From: Lachnospiraceae bacterium
GTDB lineage: Bacteria > Bacillota > Clostridia > Lachnospirales > Lachnospiraceae
Assembly: GCA_900771995.1 (NCBI GenBank)
Contig: CAAGQC010000105.1
Coordinates: 1-26,161, forward strand
Reading direction: 5' to 3'
DNA length: 26,161 bases
Under the pieces are notes generated by a model. The model worked only from the letters and a program-made list of their open reading frames with translations. It searched no databases and was not told the origin of the DNA. Numbering within the stretch: position 1 is the stretch's first letter; each line of letters starts with the position of its first letter. The position numbers were made by a program, and so were the translations under genes. Positions 7,378 through 15,236 of this stretch are shown here, one piece after another.

Positions 7378-9507
7378 TTAGATCATCAATCCTGTCTTTT
7401 CCTTGCTCTTCTCGATCATATGGTTCAGCTTACGGAACGGCGGCTCCAGAGCCAGGCCGATCAGTAATGCAATCACCAAAAACAATGCCATCTTTCCCAC
7501 ATTGATCCAGTAATCCACACCGTACATTCCTGCGATGCATTCCTTGAAGGCTTTCATGCCGAACTGGAACGGCAGGAACGGATAGATCCACTGGAACACC
7601 TTCGGCAGTGCCTCGATAGGGAAGGTTCCGCCGCTTCCGGCTACCTGAATGACCATGACCACGATGGCCAGGGCTTCTCCCACATTGCCAAAAGCAAAGG
7701 TCACAGAGTACATAAAGCAGCTGAAGGCCGCGCTGGCCACGGCTGCTGCCAGCCAGTACAGGAATCTGTGCTGACACTGTATCTCAATATAATAGAGGTT
7801 CCCCAGGATCGTCAGCAGTGTCTGTGCCTGTCCGATCAGGAAAAACAGCAGATATCTGCCAAAGTATCTCTCGTAAGTCTTGTAATGATCCTCCGGATCA
7901 ATGGGCTTCACACCCACATGGATGATCGCTACTAAAAACAGCGCGCCCACCCAGATCGCCAGAATCGTGTAAAAAGGCGATGCCGCGGATCCGTAATGAT
8001 CCACCGGATAGACCGGTACCGTCTCCAGCTTCACCGGAGAAGATACGAACTCTGCCACAGACGTCGGATCGGTAGCCATGGCACTCAGAATATCCTCATA
8101 GGAATCCGCTCCGGTGATCCGTTTTATATTATCTGCTATTTTGCTGACCTTGTCCAGCAATTCCTGCGCAATTATCAGGGAATCCTGCAGACTTACGTTG
8201 CCTTCTTCCAGGGTCTGCTGATACTCTTTCAGAATATCGGAGATCTCATCCATATTCACATCCGTGCCGTTCATCATCGCTGCGGCATTCAAGAAGGCCT
8301 GCTGCATGGATTTCCCGGTGGCCCGGAAGGAAGGTCTGACGTTATTATTGTAGTCGTTTAACAGGTTATTCAGCTGTTTGTTGCAGATCTGGATCTGTTC
8401 CCGGATCTGGGCCCGCAGGGTATTGATGTCATTGTCCACATCCCCCTTGCTGTTCTGCAGCTGTTTCAGATCCGCTTCGATCTTCTGCAGAGACTGGTTG
8501 ATCTCTTGGATCTGGGCATCCTGTCCGGTGATCAGGCTTCCCAGCACATCCATATTGGCCTGCATGCCCTGCACCAGTCCGATGGCCATGCCCAGTCCGG
8601 TATCCGTGGTACTTCCCACATTATTGCTGCCCATCTGCTCCAGTAATCCGTCGGAAAAGACTGACAGATACTGCAGAGCCTCTGTCACCATATCCATACT
8701 GCTGCTTACCATGTCACCCATGACATCCACCGCATCCACACTGGAATTGATCATGGTCTGCATTCCCACCATGGTATTTCGTCCGTTTTCCAGAATATTA
8801 TCCATATCCGGCAGCATATTCTGGCTGGTCTCCATGATCATCTCCGCAGAACTCATAATGCTCTGGAACGATTGCAGCATGACCACATAGTCCTGTAGCT
8901 GTGCCTGCACAGAATTCAAGGAATCCTCCACGCTGCCCTGTCCGGCGGCATTTGCCATAGAAAGCGCATTACCCGCTTTCATGGCCGCTTCCGCCACCGT
9001 ACTGATGAACGTGGCGTTTACCTGCTCCTGTACGGCGTTTTTCGCCTTGCCTGTGATCTTGGGAGCAATACCGTTCTTTTTCTCATTTTCATAATAGTAG
9101 ATCGTGGGATGATCCACCTCGCCGTCCAGAAATCCCAGCATCTCCTGTGTAAAGGTCTCCGGGATGATCAGAGCGGCATAATAATCGCTGTTCTTCACGC
9201 CCTCCAGCGCTTCCTCCGTGGTCTCCGGGAATACCCAGCCGATAGTAGTATTGGCTCCCAGTGCCTCCAGCACACTGTCTCCCACGTTCAGGGAAAGTCC
9301 CATGATCTGGGCTCCGGCATCATCGGAGGCCACAGCCACTTTCAGCTGACTGGTGGCTGCCGGTTCATAGGGATCCCAGTTGGAGAAAATATTGAACCAG
9401 GCGTACAGCGCCGGAAGAATGCTCAGTCCCATGATAATGACTACCGCTACTACATTATTACTGATCCGACGGATGTCGGTGGTAAATATTTTCCAGATAT
9501 TACGCAT
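7378..9507 (-). CDS. YhgE/Pip family membrane protein (second of pair)
   Basis: A 709-residue protein of the YhgE/Pip family, which includes the lactococcal phage infection protein Pip and is related to the type VII secretion component EsaA/YueB. One N-terminal TM segment (about 16-38) is followed by the family motif 'LYAWFNIFSNWDPY', a large extracytoplasmic region (about 40-530) with long helical, Gln/Asn-rich stretches, and a C-terminal ABC-2-like block of about five to six TM segments with 'GSGGTFPIEALP'. It is paralogous to the 740-residue protein at 9955-12177: both share YAWFNIF.NWDPY, 'PKITGKA/TKITDTV', 'GTFPIE.LP' and 'PF.KLNH..E'. The ATG overlaps the stop of the small two-TM gene by one base (TAATG). 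The transported or bound substrate is unknown; the phage name does not mean prophage origin. Confidence 0.9.
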   Translation of the reverse strand: MRNIWKIFTTDIRRISNNVVAVVIIMGLSILPALYAWFNIFSNWDPYEPAATSQLKVAVASDDAGAQIMGLSLNVGDSVLEALGANTTIGWVFPETTEEALEGVKNSDYYAALIIPETFTQEMLGFLDGEVDHPTIYYYENEKKNGIAPKITGKAKNAVQEQVNATFISTVAEAAMKAGNALSMANAAGQGSVEDSLNSVQAQLQDYVVMLQSFQSIMSSAEMIMETSQNMLPDMDNILENGRNTMVGMQTMINSSVDAVDVMGDMVSSSMDMVTEALQYLSVFSDGLLEQMGSNNVGSTTDTGLGMAIGLVQGMQANMDVLGSLITGQDAQIQEINQSLQKIEADLKQLQNSKGDVDNDINTLRAQIREQIQICNKQLNNLLNDYNNNVRPSFRATGKSMQQAFLNAAAMMNGTDVNMDEISDILKEYQQTLEEGNVSLQDSLIIAQELLDKVSKIADNIKRITGADSYEDILSAMATDPTSVAEFVSSPVKLETVPVYPVDHYGSAASPFYTILAIWVGALFLVAIIHVGVKPIDPEDHYKTYERYFGRYLLFFLIGQAQTLLTILGNLYYIEIQCQHRFLYWLAAAVASAAFSCFMYSVTFAFGNVGEALAIVVMVIQVAGSGGTFPIEALPKVFQWIYPFLPFQFGMKAFKECIAGMYGVDYWINVGKMALFLVIALLIGLALEPPFRKLNHMIEKSKEKTGLMI

Positions 9508-9944
9508 TATTCGCCATCCTCCCCGTCTTTCTCTTCATCATTTTCTTCATTTTCATCGGTTATCCCGGTCTCGGCAGGGGCATTCAGTCCGGCGCCGATC
9601 ATTTTCCGGGTCTCCCGGATGATCTGTGCCGCCCGGTCGAAGTCCTTCGGGGTCACCGCCTCGATGTCTCCTTCTTCCCCTTTCAGTTCCATGATCTTTT
9701 CCTGCAGATTGTAATCCATATATTCCACAACGATCAGATAAATAGACAGGGCAAACAGGGATATGATCCACAGGATCAGAAAGATCACCTTATTGCTGCC
9801 GGTCAGAAATAACAGTGCCAGGAAAAACAGGGGCACGATCCAGATACATTTCAGGCCGATCTTTATTCTTTTTCTGTTCTTCTCATGAAGGGCCTGCTCA
9901 TAATCCAGAACCTTCTGAAAAATCTCTTCGTAATTTCTTTCCAT
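9507..9944 (-). CDS. Small two-TM protein with acidic tail between the Pip genes
   Basis: A 145-residue protein I do not recognise as a named family. Residues 1-30 are charged and probably helical (MERNYEEIFQKVLDYEQALH), residues 31-48 and 53-74 form two TM segments with a very short loop, a second charged helix follows, and the last 20 residues are almost all Glu, Asp, Asn and Gly. Both ends are predicted cytoplasmic. The gene is wedged between the two Pip genes: 10 bp after one, with its AAAGGTGA ribosome site right after that stop codon, and overlapping the next by one base. The tight coupling suggests an accessory or assembly subunit of a Pip complex; that is inference. Confidence 0.85.
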   Translation of the reverse strand: MERNYEEIFQKVLDYEQALHEKNRKRIKIGLKCIWIVPLFFLALLFLTGSNKVIFLILWIISLFALSIYLIVVEYMDYNLQEKIMELKGEEGDIEAVTPKDFDRAAQIIRETRKMIGAGLNAPAETGITDENEENDEEKDGEDGE

Positions 9945-9954
9945 GATTTCACCT

Positions 9955-12177
9955 TTACATTAACTCCGTGTCTTCCATTCGCTCTTCCACAAAATGATTC
10001 AGCTTCACGAACGGGATCCGGATCACCAAACCGATCAGCAGACCCTCGATCATAAACAGGATCAGCTTGGCCAGCGCTTCCATATAGGCCGTTCCGTACA
10101 TCCCTGCCAACGCCTCTCTCATGGCCTTAATGGCATACGGGAAGGGGAAGAAGATATAGATCTTCTGGTAGGTGTCCGGCAGCAGTTCGATAGGGAACGT
10201 ACCGCTGGATCCCGCGATCTGCAATACCATGACGATGACGCAGACCGCCTTGCCCACATCTCCGAACGCCAGTGTCAGAGAGTAAATCAGCAGGGAAAAT
10301 GCAGTGGCTGTGAAGCTTGCCGCCAGGAAGAAAAGCCCCGGTTCCACAATGTTAACTTTCAACAGCCACAGGTCTCCGGCCACGATAATGGCCGCCTGAA
10401 TCTGGGCCAGCAGTAAGAACAGCAGATATCTGCCGAAATACAGCTGATAGCTCTGCACGTTTTCCAGCCCCCTCGGAGAAGCTTTTACCTTCACCAGTGC
10501 CACCAGGATCGTGGATCCTACCCAGATCGCCAGTGTGGAATAGAACGGTGTCATGGCAGAACCGTAGGTAGCCACCGGATACATGGCGATAGTCTCCATG
10601 GTCACGGGAGATGCAAAATATGCCCCCAGACTGTCCGGATCTCCACCCAGAAAGCTTACCAGAATGTCCATCATTTCCTCTTCCGAAGCACCTTCCAGCT
10701 TCTCTGTCAGGTCTGTGATCTTGGCGCTGATATTGTCCACCACATCCTTGATCTGGCTCAGACTCTCACCGGTTCCGGCCACGGTATCACTGACACCCTC
10801 CATGACAACACCCACGTTTTTCACTGTGTTGCTCAGAGTATTTACCAGATTGGTCACCTGGTTCAGAGAATCTGACATATTCGTCAGAACTTTCTGCATC
10901 TGGGGTACCAGATTGTTCTTATAGATGCTCTGCATATTGCTTACAGAAGTTTCGCAGCTGTCAATGGCACTCTTCATATTATTCATGGCATTGTTCACAT
11001 TGACCTTTGCCTTCTCTGCCGCCTGTTCGTCTGTGGATTCCAGCACACTGCCCACCACGGTATTCATCAGATCCAGTTCCTTCTGCATGGCTTTCAGGGC
11101 TTCGATTGCTGCATCCGCTGCCACTCCGCCCAGATTACCGCCGATACTATCGTTATTGTCGCCGCCCGAAGCATTACCGTCTGAGACGCTTTCCAGCTTC
11201 TGCTGGATCAGTGCCGCCAGCAGTGTATTTACCTGACCGTTCAGGGTATTGGTATCCCTGGCCACCTGATTCAGGTCTCTTGTCATTTGTGCGGTATCCT
11301 CCGCCAGCCTGCTTTCATCCAGTACTTTTTTGATATTTTCCAGAGAACTGTTAATGTTGTTCATGGAAGTATCAATATTGTTGCTGAAATTTCCCAGAGT
11401 ATCTCTGGTGGAAGACAGATTCTGACTGCTCTGGTTCAGACTGTCCGTCGTACTGTCCAGCTTCCTCTGCATGATGGGAATCTCATAGTTCACATGGGTG
11501 ATGGCCGCTTCCAGTCTCTCATTTCCTGCCTGGAAGGAATCGATCATGGCACTGTATTCCTTCAGATTGTCGTTCAGTTCCTCCAGTTTGGAAGTCAGTT
11601 CTTCCACATAACTGTCGCCCTGCATCTGATCCGATACGTTATTGCCCTCTTCGAACACCGTGGTAGCCGCCACCCTGATAAAGGTCTCATTGATGGTATT
11701 CTGCAATGTTCCGGCCACGGTATCCGTGATCTTGGTGGCAATGGCATTGCTCTTCTGGTTCTGGTAATAGATCAGTGCCGGATTCTCAAAATCATCGGAA
11801 AATACATTATACATGCTGTAGGTAAATTTATCCGTGATGACGATGGCCGCATAATAGGTTCCGGCTTCCACGCCTTCCTTCGCTTCTTCCTCCGTATCTA
11901 AGAAGATCCATTTTACACTGGTATTGGAATGCAGGCTTTCCAACACGGATTCTCCCATGTTTACCACGGATCCGTCCTTCAACGTATAATCCTGATCCAG
12001 AGATACCACTGCTACCGGTATGCCGCCGGTATTGGCATAGGGATCCCAGTTGGCAAAAATATTGAACCACGCATACAGCGACGGTATCACACACAGCCCG
12101 ATAATAATGATCAGGGCGAAAGGCTGTTTCACCAGCTTTTTCAAATCTCCGGTAAATATCTTCCAAATGTTTTTCAT
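9955..12177 (-). CDS. YhgE/Pip family membrane protein (first of pair)
   Basis: A 740-residue YhgE/Pip family protein. It has an N-terminal TM segment (about 18-38), then 'LYAWFNIFANWDPY', a conserved ectodomain start ('VSLDQDYTLKDGS', 'TYYAAIVITDKFT', 'IYYQNQKSNAIATKI'), a long coiled-coil-like middle (about 190-510, many Asn, Gln, Leu and Ser), and a C-terminal five- to six-TM block with 'GSSGTFPIELLP' and a final 'PFVKLNHFVEE'. It is colinear with the 709-residue protein downstream, so the two probably arose by duplication and may form a heteromer. The ATG overlaps the stop of the O-antigen-ligase-like gene (ATGA), with GAGGAG 12 bases ahead. Families of this kind span the envelope; the cargo here is unknown. 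Confidence 0.9.
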   Translation of the reverse strand: MKNIWKIFTGDLKKLVKQPFALIIIIGLCVIPSLYAWFNIFANWDPYANTGGIPVAVVSLDQDYTLKDGSVVNMGESVLESLHSNTSVKWIFLDTEEEAKEGVEAGTYYAAIVITDKFTYSMYNVFSDDFENPALIYYQNQKSNAIATKITDTVAGTLQNTINETFIRVAATTVFEEGNNVSDQMQGDSYVEELTSKLEELNDNLKEYSAMIDSFQAGNERLEAAITHVNYEIPIMQRKLDSTTDSLNQSSQNLSSTRDTLGNFSNNIDTSMNNINSSLENIKKVLDESRLAEDTAQMTRDLNQVARDTNTLNGQVNTLLAALIQQKLESVSDGNASGGDNNDSIGGNLGGVAADAAIEALKAMQKELDLMNTVVGSVLESTDEQAAEKAKVNVNNAMNNMKSAIDSCETSVSNMQSIYKNNLVPQMQKVLTNMSDSLNQVTNLVNTLSNTVKNVGVVMEGVSDTVAGTGESLSQIKDVVDNISAKITDLTEKLEGASEEEMMDILVSFLGGDPDSLGAYFASPVTMETIAMYPVATYGSAMTPFYSTLAIWVGSTILVALVKVKASPRGLENVQSYQLYFGRYLLFLLLAQIQAAIIVAGDLWLLKVNIVEPGLFFLAASFTATAFSLLIYSLTLAFGDVGKAVCVIVMVLQIAGSSGTFPIELLPDTYQKIYIFFPFPYAIKAMREALAGMYGTAYMEALAKLILFMIEGLLIGLVIRIPFVKLNHFVEERMEDTELM

Positions 12178-13751
12178 CTGACTTCTGTTAACTCCTCATT
12201 TCTATCCGTTCTGACGTTTTTCCTCCGGTGATCCGCTTCGCATACTCCAAGCACCAGAAAGAAAAACGGAGCATTCAACACCTGCTGAAAGCTGATCTGG
12301 GAATGTATCCCGTAGGTAAGCAGCAATAATACTGCAAGAAAATTCTTCCTGTAAGTCCGCAATGCCGTCAGGAAAACAGCCCCGTAGGCAGCCACTCCCA
12401 ACAGCCCCATATTAATCAGCGTGGTAAACCACTCATTATGGGCATTGGTAAATACAGATCCCTTAAAATAGCCTTTGTCAAAAAGCACCGTACCTCCGGG
12501 CAGCAACTCCCCCAGATACTTTGCAAAGCAATCCGGTCCGGCTCCCAGCAGTTTCTGATGCAGGTCTCCTTCCCGGAAACCTATCCAGGACATCTGCCAC
12601 AGTCTTCCCCGGCGATTGCCCCAATCCGTAAAATTCATTCCGGACAGGCGCCGCAGATACCATAGTGCCGCCACCGTTGTCACAGCCAGCACGCCGCAAA
12701 ATACACATTTCTGCAATGCTTTCTTTTTCGCTTCCGAAAGCCTGTGATACAGCCCGCAAAAAAGCAGGCAGAACAACATAAACGGAATCCACACCCGCCA
12801 GTCTGCCAGCTTCTTGGCGATCCCATCCTGCAGCAGAATATCATAAGTCCCCAGACTTTTCATCCCGATTCCCCAGATGCTCATTCCCAGAGCCGCTGCC
12901 GCAAGCAAAAGCAGATACGGCTCCCACAATACTGTCTGCTTCCGAACTTTCCAGAAGCACCATCCAATGGCAACGCAGGCCACGATCACACCGCTGTCGC
13001 TTCCCTGCAGGAGCAAAAGCATAATCGCCGGCACATTGCAGATCCCCCTCAGGATTGTTCCGGTTCTGTTTTCCTCCGACAATGCCTGTTGGAACAAAGC
13101 CAGCGAAAAGGGGAACATCACACTGTAATAGCCACTGAGCCAGTTGCTGTTGCCCAGAGTGGACAGCATATGCGTATATTCCCAGTCACCTACGACATAG
13201 CCCTTTAACAGCCCCAGCGGATCATAACCCAGCTTTTGAAACAGGCCGATCAGGGTCACAGCCACGAATGCCGCTTCTCCCAGAAGCAATATCTGTCTGC
13301 ACGATTCTCCGTACTTTGCTGTCAGCAAAAATCCGCCGGTCATAAGGCAGATCGTGACAGCCCCCAGATACCATTCCCGCTCTCCGGTCCACGCCGTACT
13401 GCCATAAGGGCTGCACACGGCGGAGAGTGCGGCAACGAGAGCATATCCACAGACCGCCGTCGTTACAGTATTCTCCCGGCATTTTGCCAACAGCTTTTTT
13501 GCCGTGTTCCCCGGCTTTCCGACGGATGCGGGCGTTCTTTTCCCTATCCATCCGCTCAGCGCCGCAGCCAGTTCCACTGCCAGCCAGATCCCCATGCACA
13601 GCAGAGAAATATTGCGGTACAGATAATATTTGGTATCACCCATTTTATAATAGCCGTTCCAGGGAATATAATAGAGAGGCAGCACCACGAGAATGGCAGC
13701 CATGTAGATCTGACATACGATTTTCAGAAATTCCTCTTTCCGGTTTTCCAT
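12174..13751 (-). CDS. O-antigen ligase/polymerase-like (Wzy_C) membrane protein
   Basis: A 525-residue polytopic membrane protein with about 10-12 hydrophobic segments. The extracytoplasmic part has features of the O-antigen ligase (Wzy_C, WaaL-like) family: 'STLGNSNWLSGYYSVMFPF' in the middle and 'TNAHNEWFTTLINMGLLGV' with the conserved His near the C-terminus, preceded by a loop containing 'LLGAGPDCFAKYL'. Gram-positive members polymerise or attach glycans on lipid carriers, but the substrate cannot be told here. The start MENRKEEF was chosen over a GTG eight codons upstream because AAAGGAG lies 10 bases before it. It has its own strong promoter and its stop overlaps the first Pip gene, so it heads that cassette. 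Confidence 0.85.
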   Translation of the reverse strand: MENRKEEFLKIVCQIYMAAILVVLPLYYIPWNGYYKMGDTKYYLYRNISLLCMGIWLAVELAAALSGWIGKRTPASVGKPGNTAKKLLAKCRENTVTTAVCGYALVAALSAVCSPYGSTAWTGEREWYLGAVTICLMTGGFLLTAKYGESCRQILLLGEAAFVAVTLIGLFQKLGYDPLGLLKGYVVGDWEYTHMLSTLGNSNWLSGYYSVMFPFSLALFQQALSEENRTGTILRGICNVPAIMLLLLQGSDSGVIVACVAIGWCFWKVRKQTVLWEPYLLLLAAAALGMSIWGIGMKSLGTYDILLQDGIAKKLADWRVWIPFMLFCLLFCGLYHRLSEAKKKALQKCVFCGVLAVTTVAALWYLRRLSGMNFTDWGNRRGRLWQMSWIGFREGDLHQKLLGAGPDCFAKYLGELLPGGTVLFDKGYFKGSVFTNAHNEWFTTLINMGLLGVAAYGAVFLTALRTYRKNFLAVLLLLTYGIHSQISFQQVLNAPFFFLVLGVCEADHRRKNVRTDRNEELTEVR

Positions 13752-13795
13752 CCCCTGTAGGCTCCTTTGTGTCACAAGACTGCATAGCTACTTGA

Positions 13796-13824
13796 ATTGT
13801 AAGCGTTTCTGCCCATTCTGTCAA
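13796..13824 (-). promoter_or_regulatory. Promoter of the O-antigen-ligase/Pip run
   Basis: On the minus strand TTGACA (13819-13824), exactly 17 bp, then TACAAT (13796-13801): a near-consensus housekeeping promoter, about 45 bp before the ATG at 13751. It lies just past the dnaJ terminator, so the run is transcriptionally separate from the heat-shock operon. Confidence 0.85.
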
Positions 13825-13839
13825 ACAGTGTTATGCTAT

Positions 13840-13889
13840 AAAAACACAACAAAACAGCAGGACTGTATTTATCGATACGCTCCTGCTGT
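13840..13889 (-). terminator. Terminator of the hrcA-grpE-dnaK-dnaJ operon
   Basis: Minus-strand ACAGCAGGA (13881-13889) pairs with TCCTGCTGT (13854-13862); an inner GTAT/ATAC stem is possible. A U-rich tract (TTTTGTTGTGTTTTT) follows. It lies about 25 bp after the dnaJ stop. Confidence 0.88.
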
Positions 13890-13914
13890 CTCAACATCTC
13901 ATTCGATTCTGTTA

Positions 13915-15096
13915 TTACTTCCAAAACTTTTTCTTTTTGCCGTCCTTGGAGTCTTTCTCCTTCGCCTCGCCGTTCCCTGCCTCTGTGGCATTCTTTACCG
14001 CATTCAGGGAATCACCGGTCAGTGCATCGAACTGTTTCAGCAGTTCCTTTGCTTCCGGCTTCAGCTTATCGGGAGTCTGAACCACCAGTGTTACATAATG
14101 GTCACCGCGGACATCCTTGTTCCTCCAGGAAGGAACACCCTTGCCGCGCAGACGGATCTTGGTGTCGGTTTGGGTTCCGGCCTTCACATCATATACTACC
14201 TTGCCGTCTACGGTATCGATCAGTACTTCGCCGCCTAATGCCGCTACTGCGAAAGAAATAGGCACCGTAGAGAAGATATCGAAATCCTGTCTCTGGAAGA
14301 TCGGATGACGGCCTACGATCACTTCTACCAGCACATCGCCTCTGGGGCCGCCGTTGACGCCGGGCTCACCCAGTCCCGGCATACGGGTGGACTGGCCGTT
14401 ATCAATACCTGCGGGGATATCCACCGCATAACGTTTTTTCATGGGAATATATCCGGTGCCACGACAATCCGGACATTTCTCCTTGATCACCTTACCGGTA
14501 CCCTGACAGTCCGGACAGGTCTGTACGTTACGCACCGTACCGAAGAAAGACTGCTGGGTAAATACCACCTGGCCCTTACCGCCGCACTTAGTACAGGTCT
14601 CGGGACTGGTTCCCGGCTTCGCCCCGGAACCGTTACAGGTCTTACAGGTCTCTTTTACCGTAAGGTCGATCTCTTTCTTACAGCCGAAGACTGCTTCTTC
14701 AAACGTGATATGAACGCTGGTACGGATGTTGGCTCCCTTCATGGGGCCGTTATTTCTGGCACCTCTGCTTCTTCCGCCGCCGAAAATATCTCCAAAAATG
14801 TCTCCGAAAATATCTCCGAAATCTGCACCGTTGAAGTCAAATCCACCGGCACCACCGGCGGCGCCGTCAAATGCAGCATGACCATACTGATCATACTGGC
14901 GTCTCTTCTCGGGATCACTCAGCACGGCATAAGCCTCGGAAGCTTCTTTGAATTTCTGCTCTGCGTCCTTGTCTCCGGGGTTCATGTCGGGATGGTATTT
15001 TTTCGCCAGTACCCGGTATGCTTTTTTTATTGCAGCATCATCTGCGTTCTTATCTACACCGAGGACCTCGTAATAGTCTCTCTTCTGCTCTGCCAT
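13915..15096 (-). CDS. dnaJ: Chaperone DnaJ (type I Hsp40)
   Basis: A 393-residue full-length DnaJ, the co-chaperone that delivers clients to DnaK and stimulates its ATPase. The J domain (1-70) has the HPD motif at 35-37; a Gly/Phe-rich linker ('GGAGGFDFNGADFGDIFGD') follows; four zinc-binding repeats CKTCNGSG, CTKCGGKG, CPDCQGTG and CPDCRGTG are all intact; then the two C-terminal substrate-binding barrels. The tail ends in a Lys-rich stretch (KEKDSKDGKKKKFWK). It follows dnaK after a 140-bp gap with a strong hairpin, and precedes the operon terminator. Nothing is missing. Confidence 0.98.
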   Translation of the reverse strand: MAEQKRDYYEVLGVDKNADDAAIKKAYRVLAKKYHPDMNPGDKDAEQKFKEASEAYAVLSDPEKRRQYDQYGHAAFDGAAGGAGGFDFNGADFGDIFGDIFGDIFGGGRSRGARNNGPMKGANIRTSVHITFEEAVFGCKKEIDLTVKETCKTCNGSGAKPGTSPETCTKCGGKGQVVFTQQSFFGTVRNVQTCPDCQGTGKVIKEKCPDCRGTGYIPMKKRYAVDIPAGIDNGQSTRMPGLGEPGVNGGPRGDVLVEVIVGRHPIFQRQDFDIFSTVPISFAVAALGGEVLIDTVDGKVVYDVKAGTQTDTKIRLRGKGVPSWRNKDVRGDHYVTLVVQTPDKLKPEAKELLKQFDALTGDSLNAVKNATEAGNGEAKEKDSKDGKKKKFWK

Positions 15097-15133
15097 TTTT
15101 ACACCTCTGTCACATAAATCTGAAAACGGTTAT

Positions 15134-15163
15134 GCACAGGGCACGCTTTCGCATACCCTGTGC
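15134..15163 (-). other. GNRA-capped hairpin in the dnaK-dnaJ gap
   Basis: On the minus strand GCACAGGG pairs with CCCTGTGC, and the stem continues through TATGC/GCGTG (two G-U pairs) to a GAAA tetraloop: 13 bp in all. No U tract follows, so it is not a standard terminator. It may be an mRNA processing or stability element that sets the dnaK to dnaJ ratio; that role is inference. Confidence 0.7.
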
Positions 15164-15236
15164 CCCCTGTTATTTGCAATCACTGTTACACAGCATTTAC
15201 TGTTATACCACGAATTGCTTTATTTGTGAAGTTTAA

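Noticed and set aside
7378..12177. Prophage or phage-defence origin suggested by the 'phage infection protein' family name
   Set aside because: No phage structural, integrase or lysis genes are nearby and YhgE/Pip proteins are normal chromosomal envelope proteins in Firmicutes.
14305..15117. 270-codon plus-strand open frame opposite dnaJ
   Set aside because: Shadow of dnaJ; the low-complexity Gly/Ser/Thr text comes from the reverse of the Gly-rich and zinc repeats.
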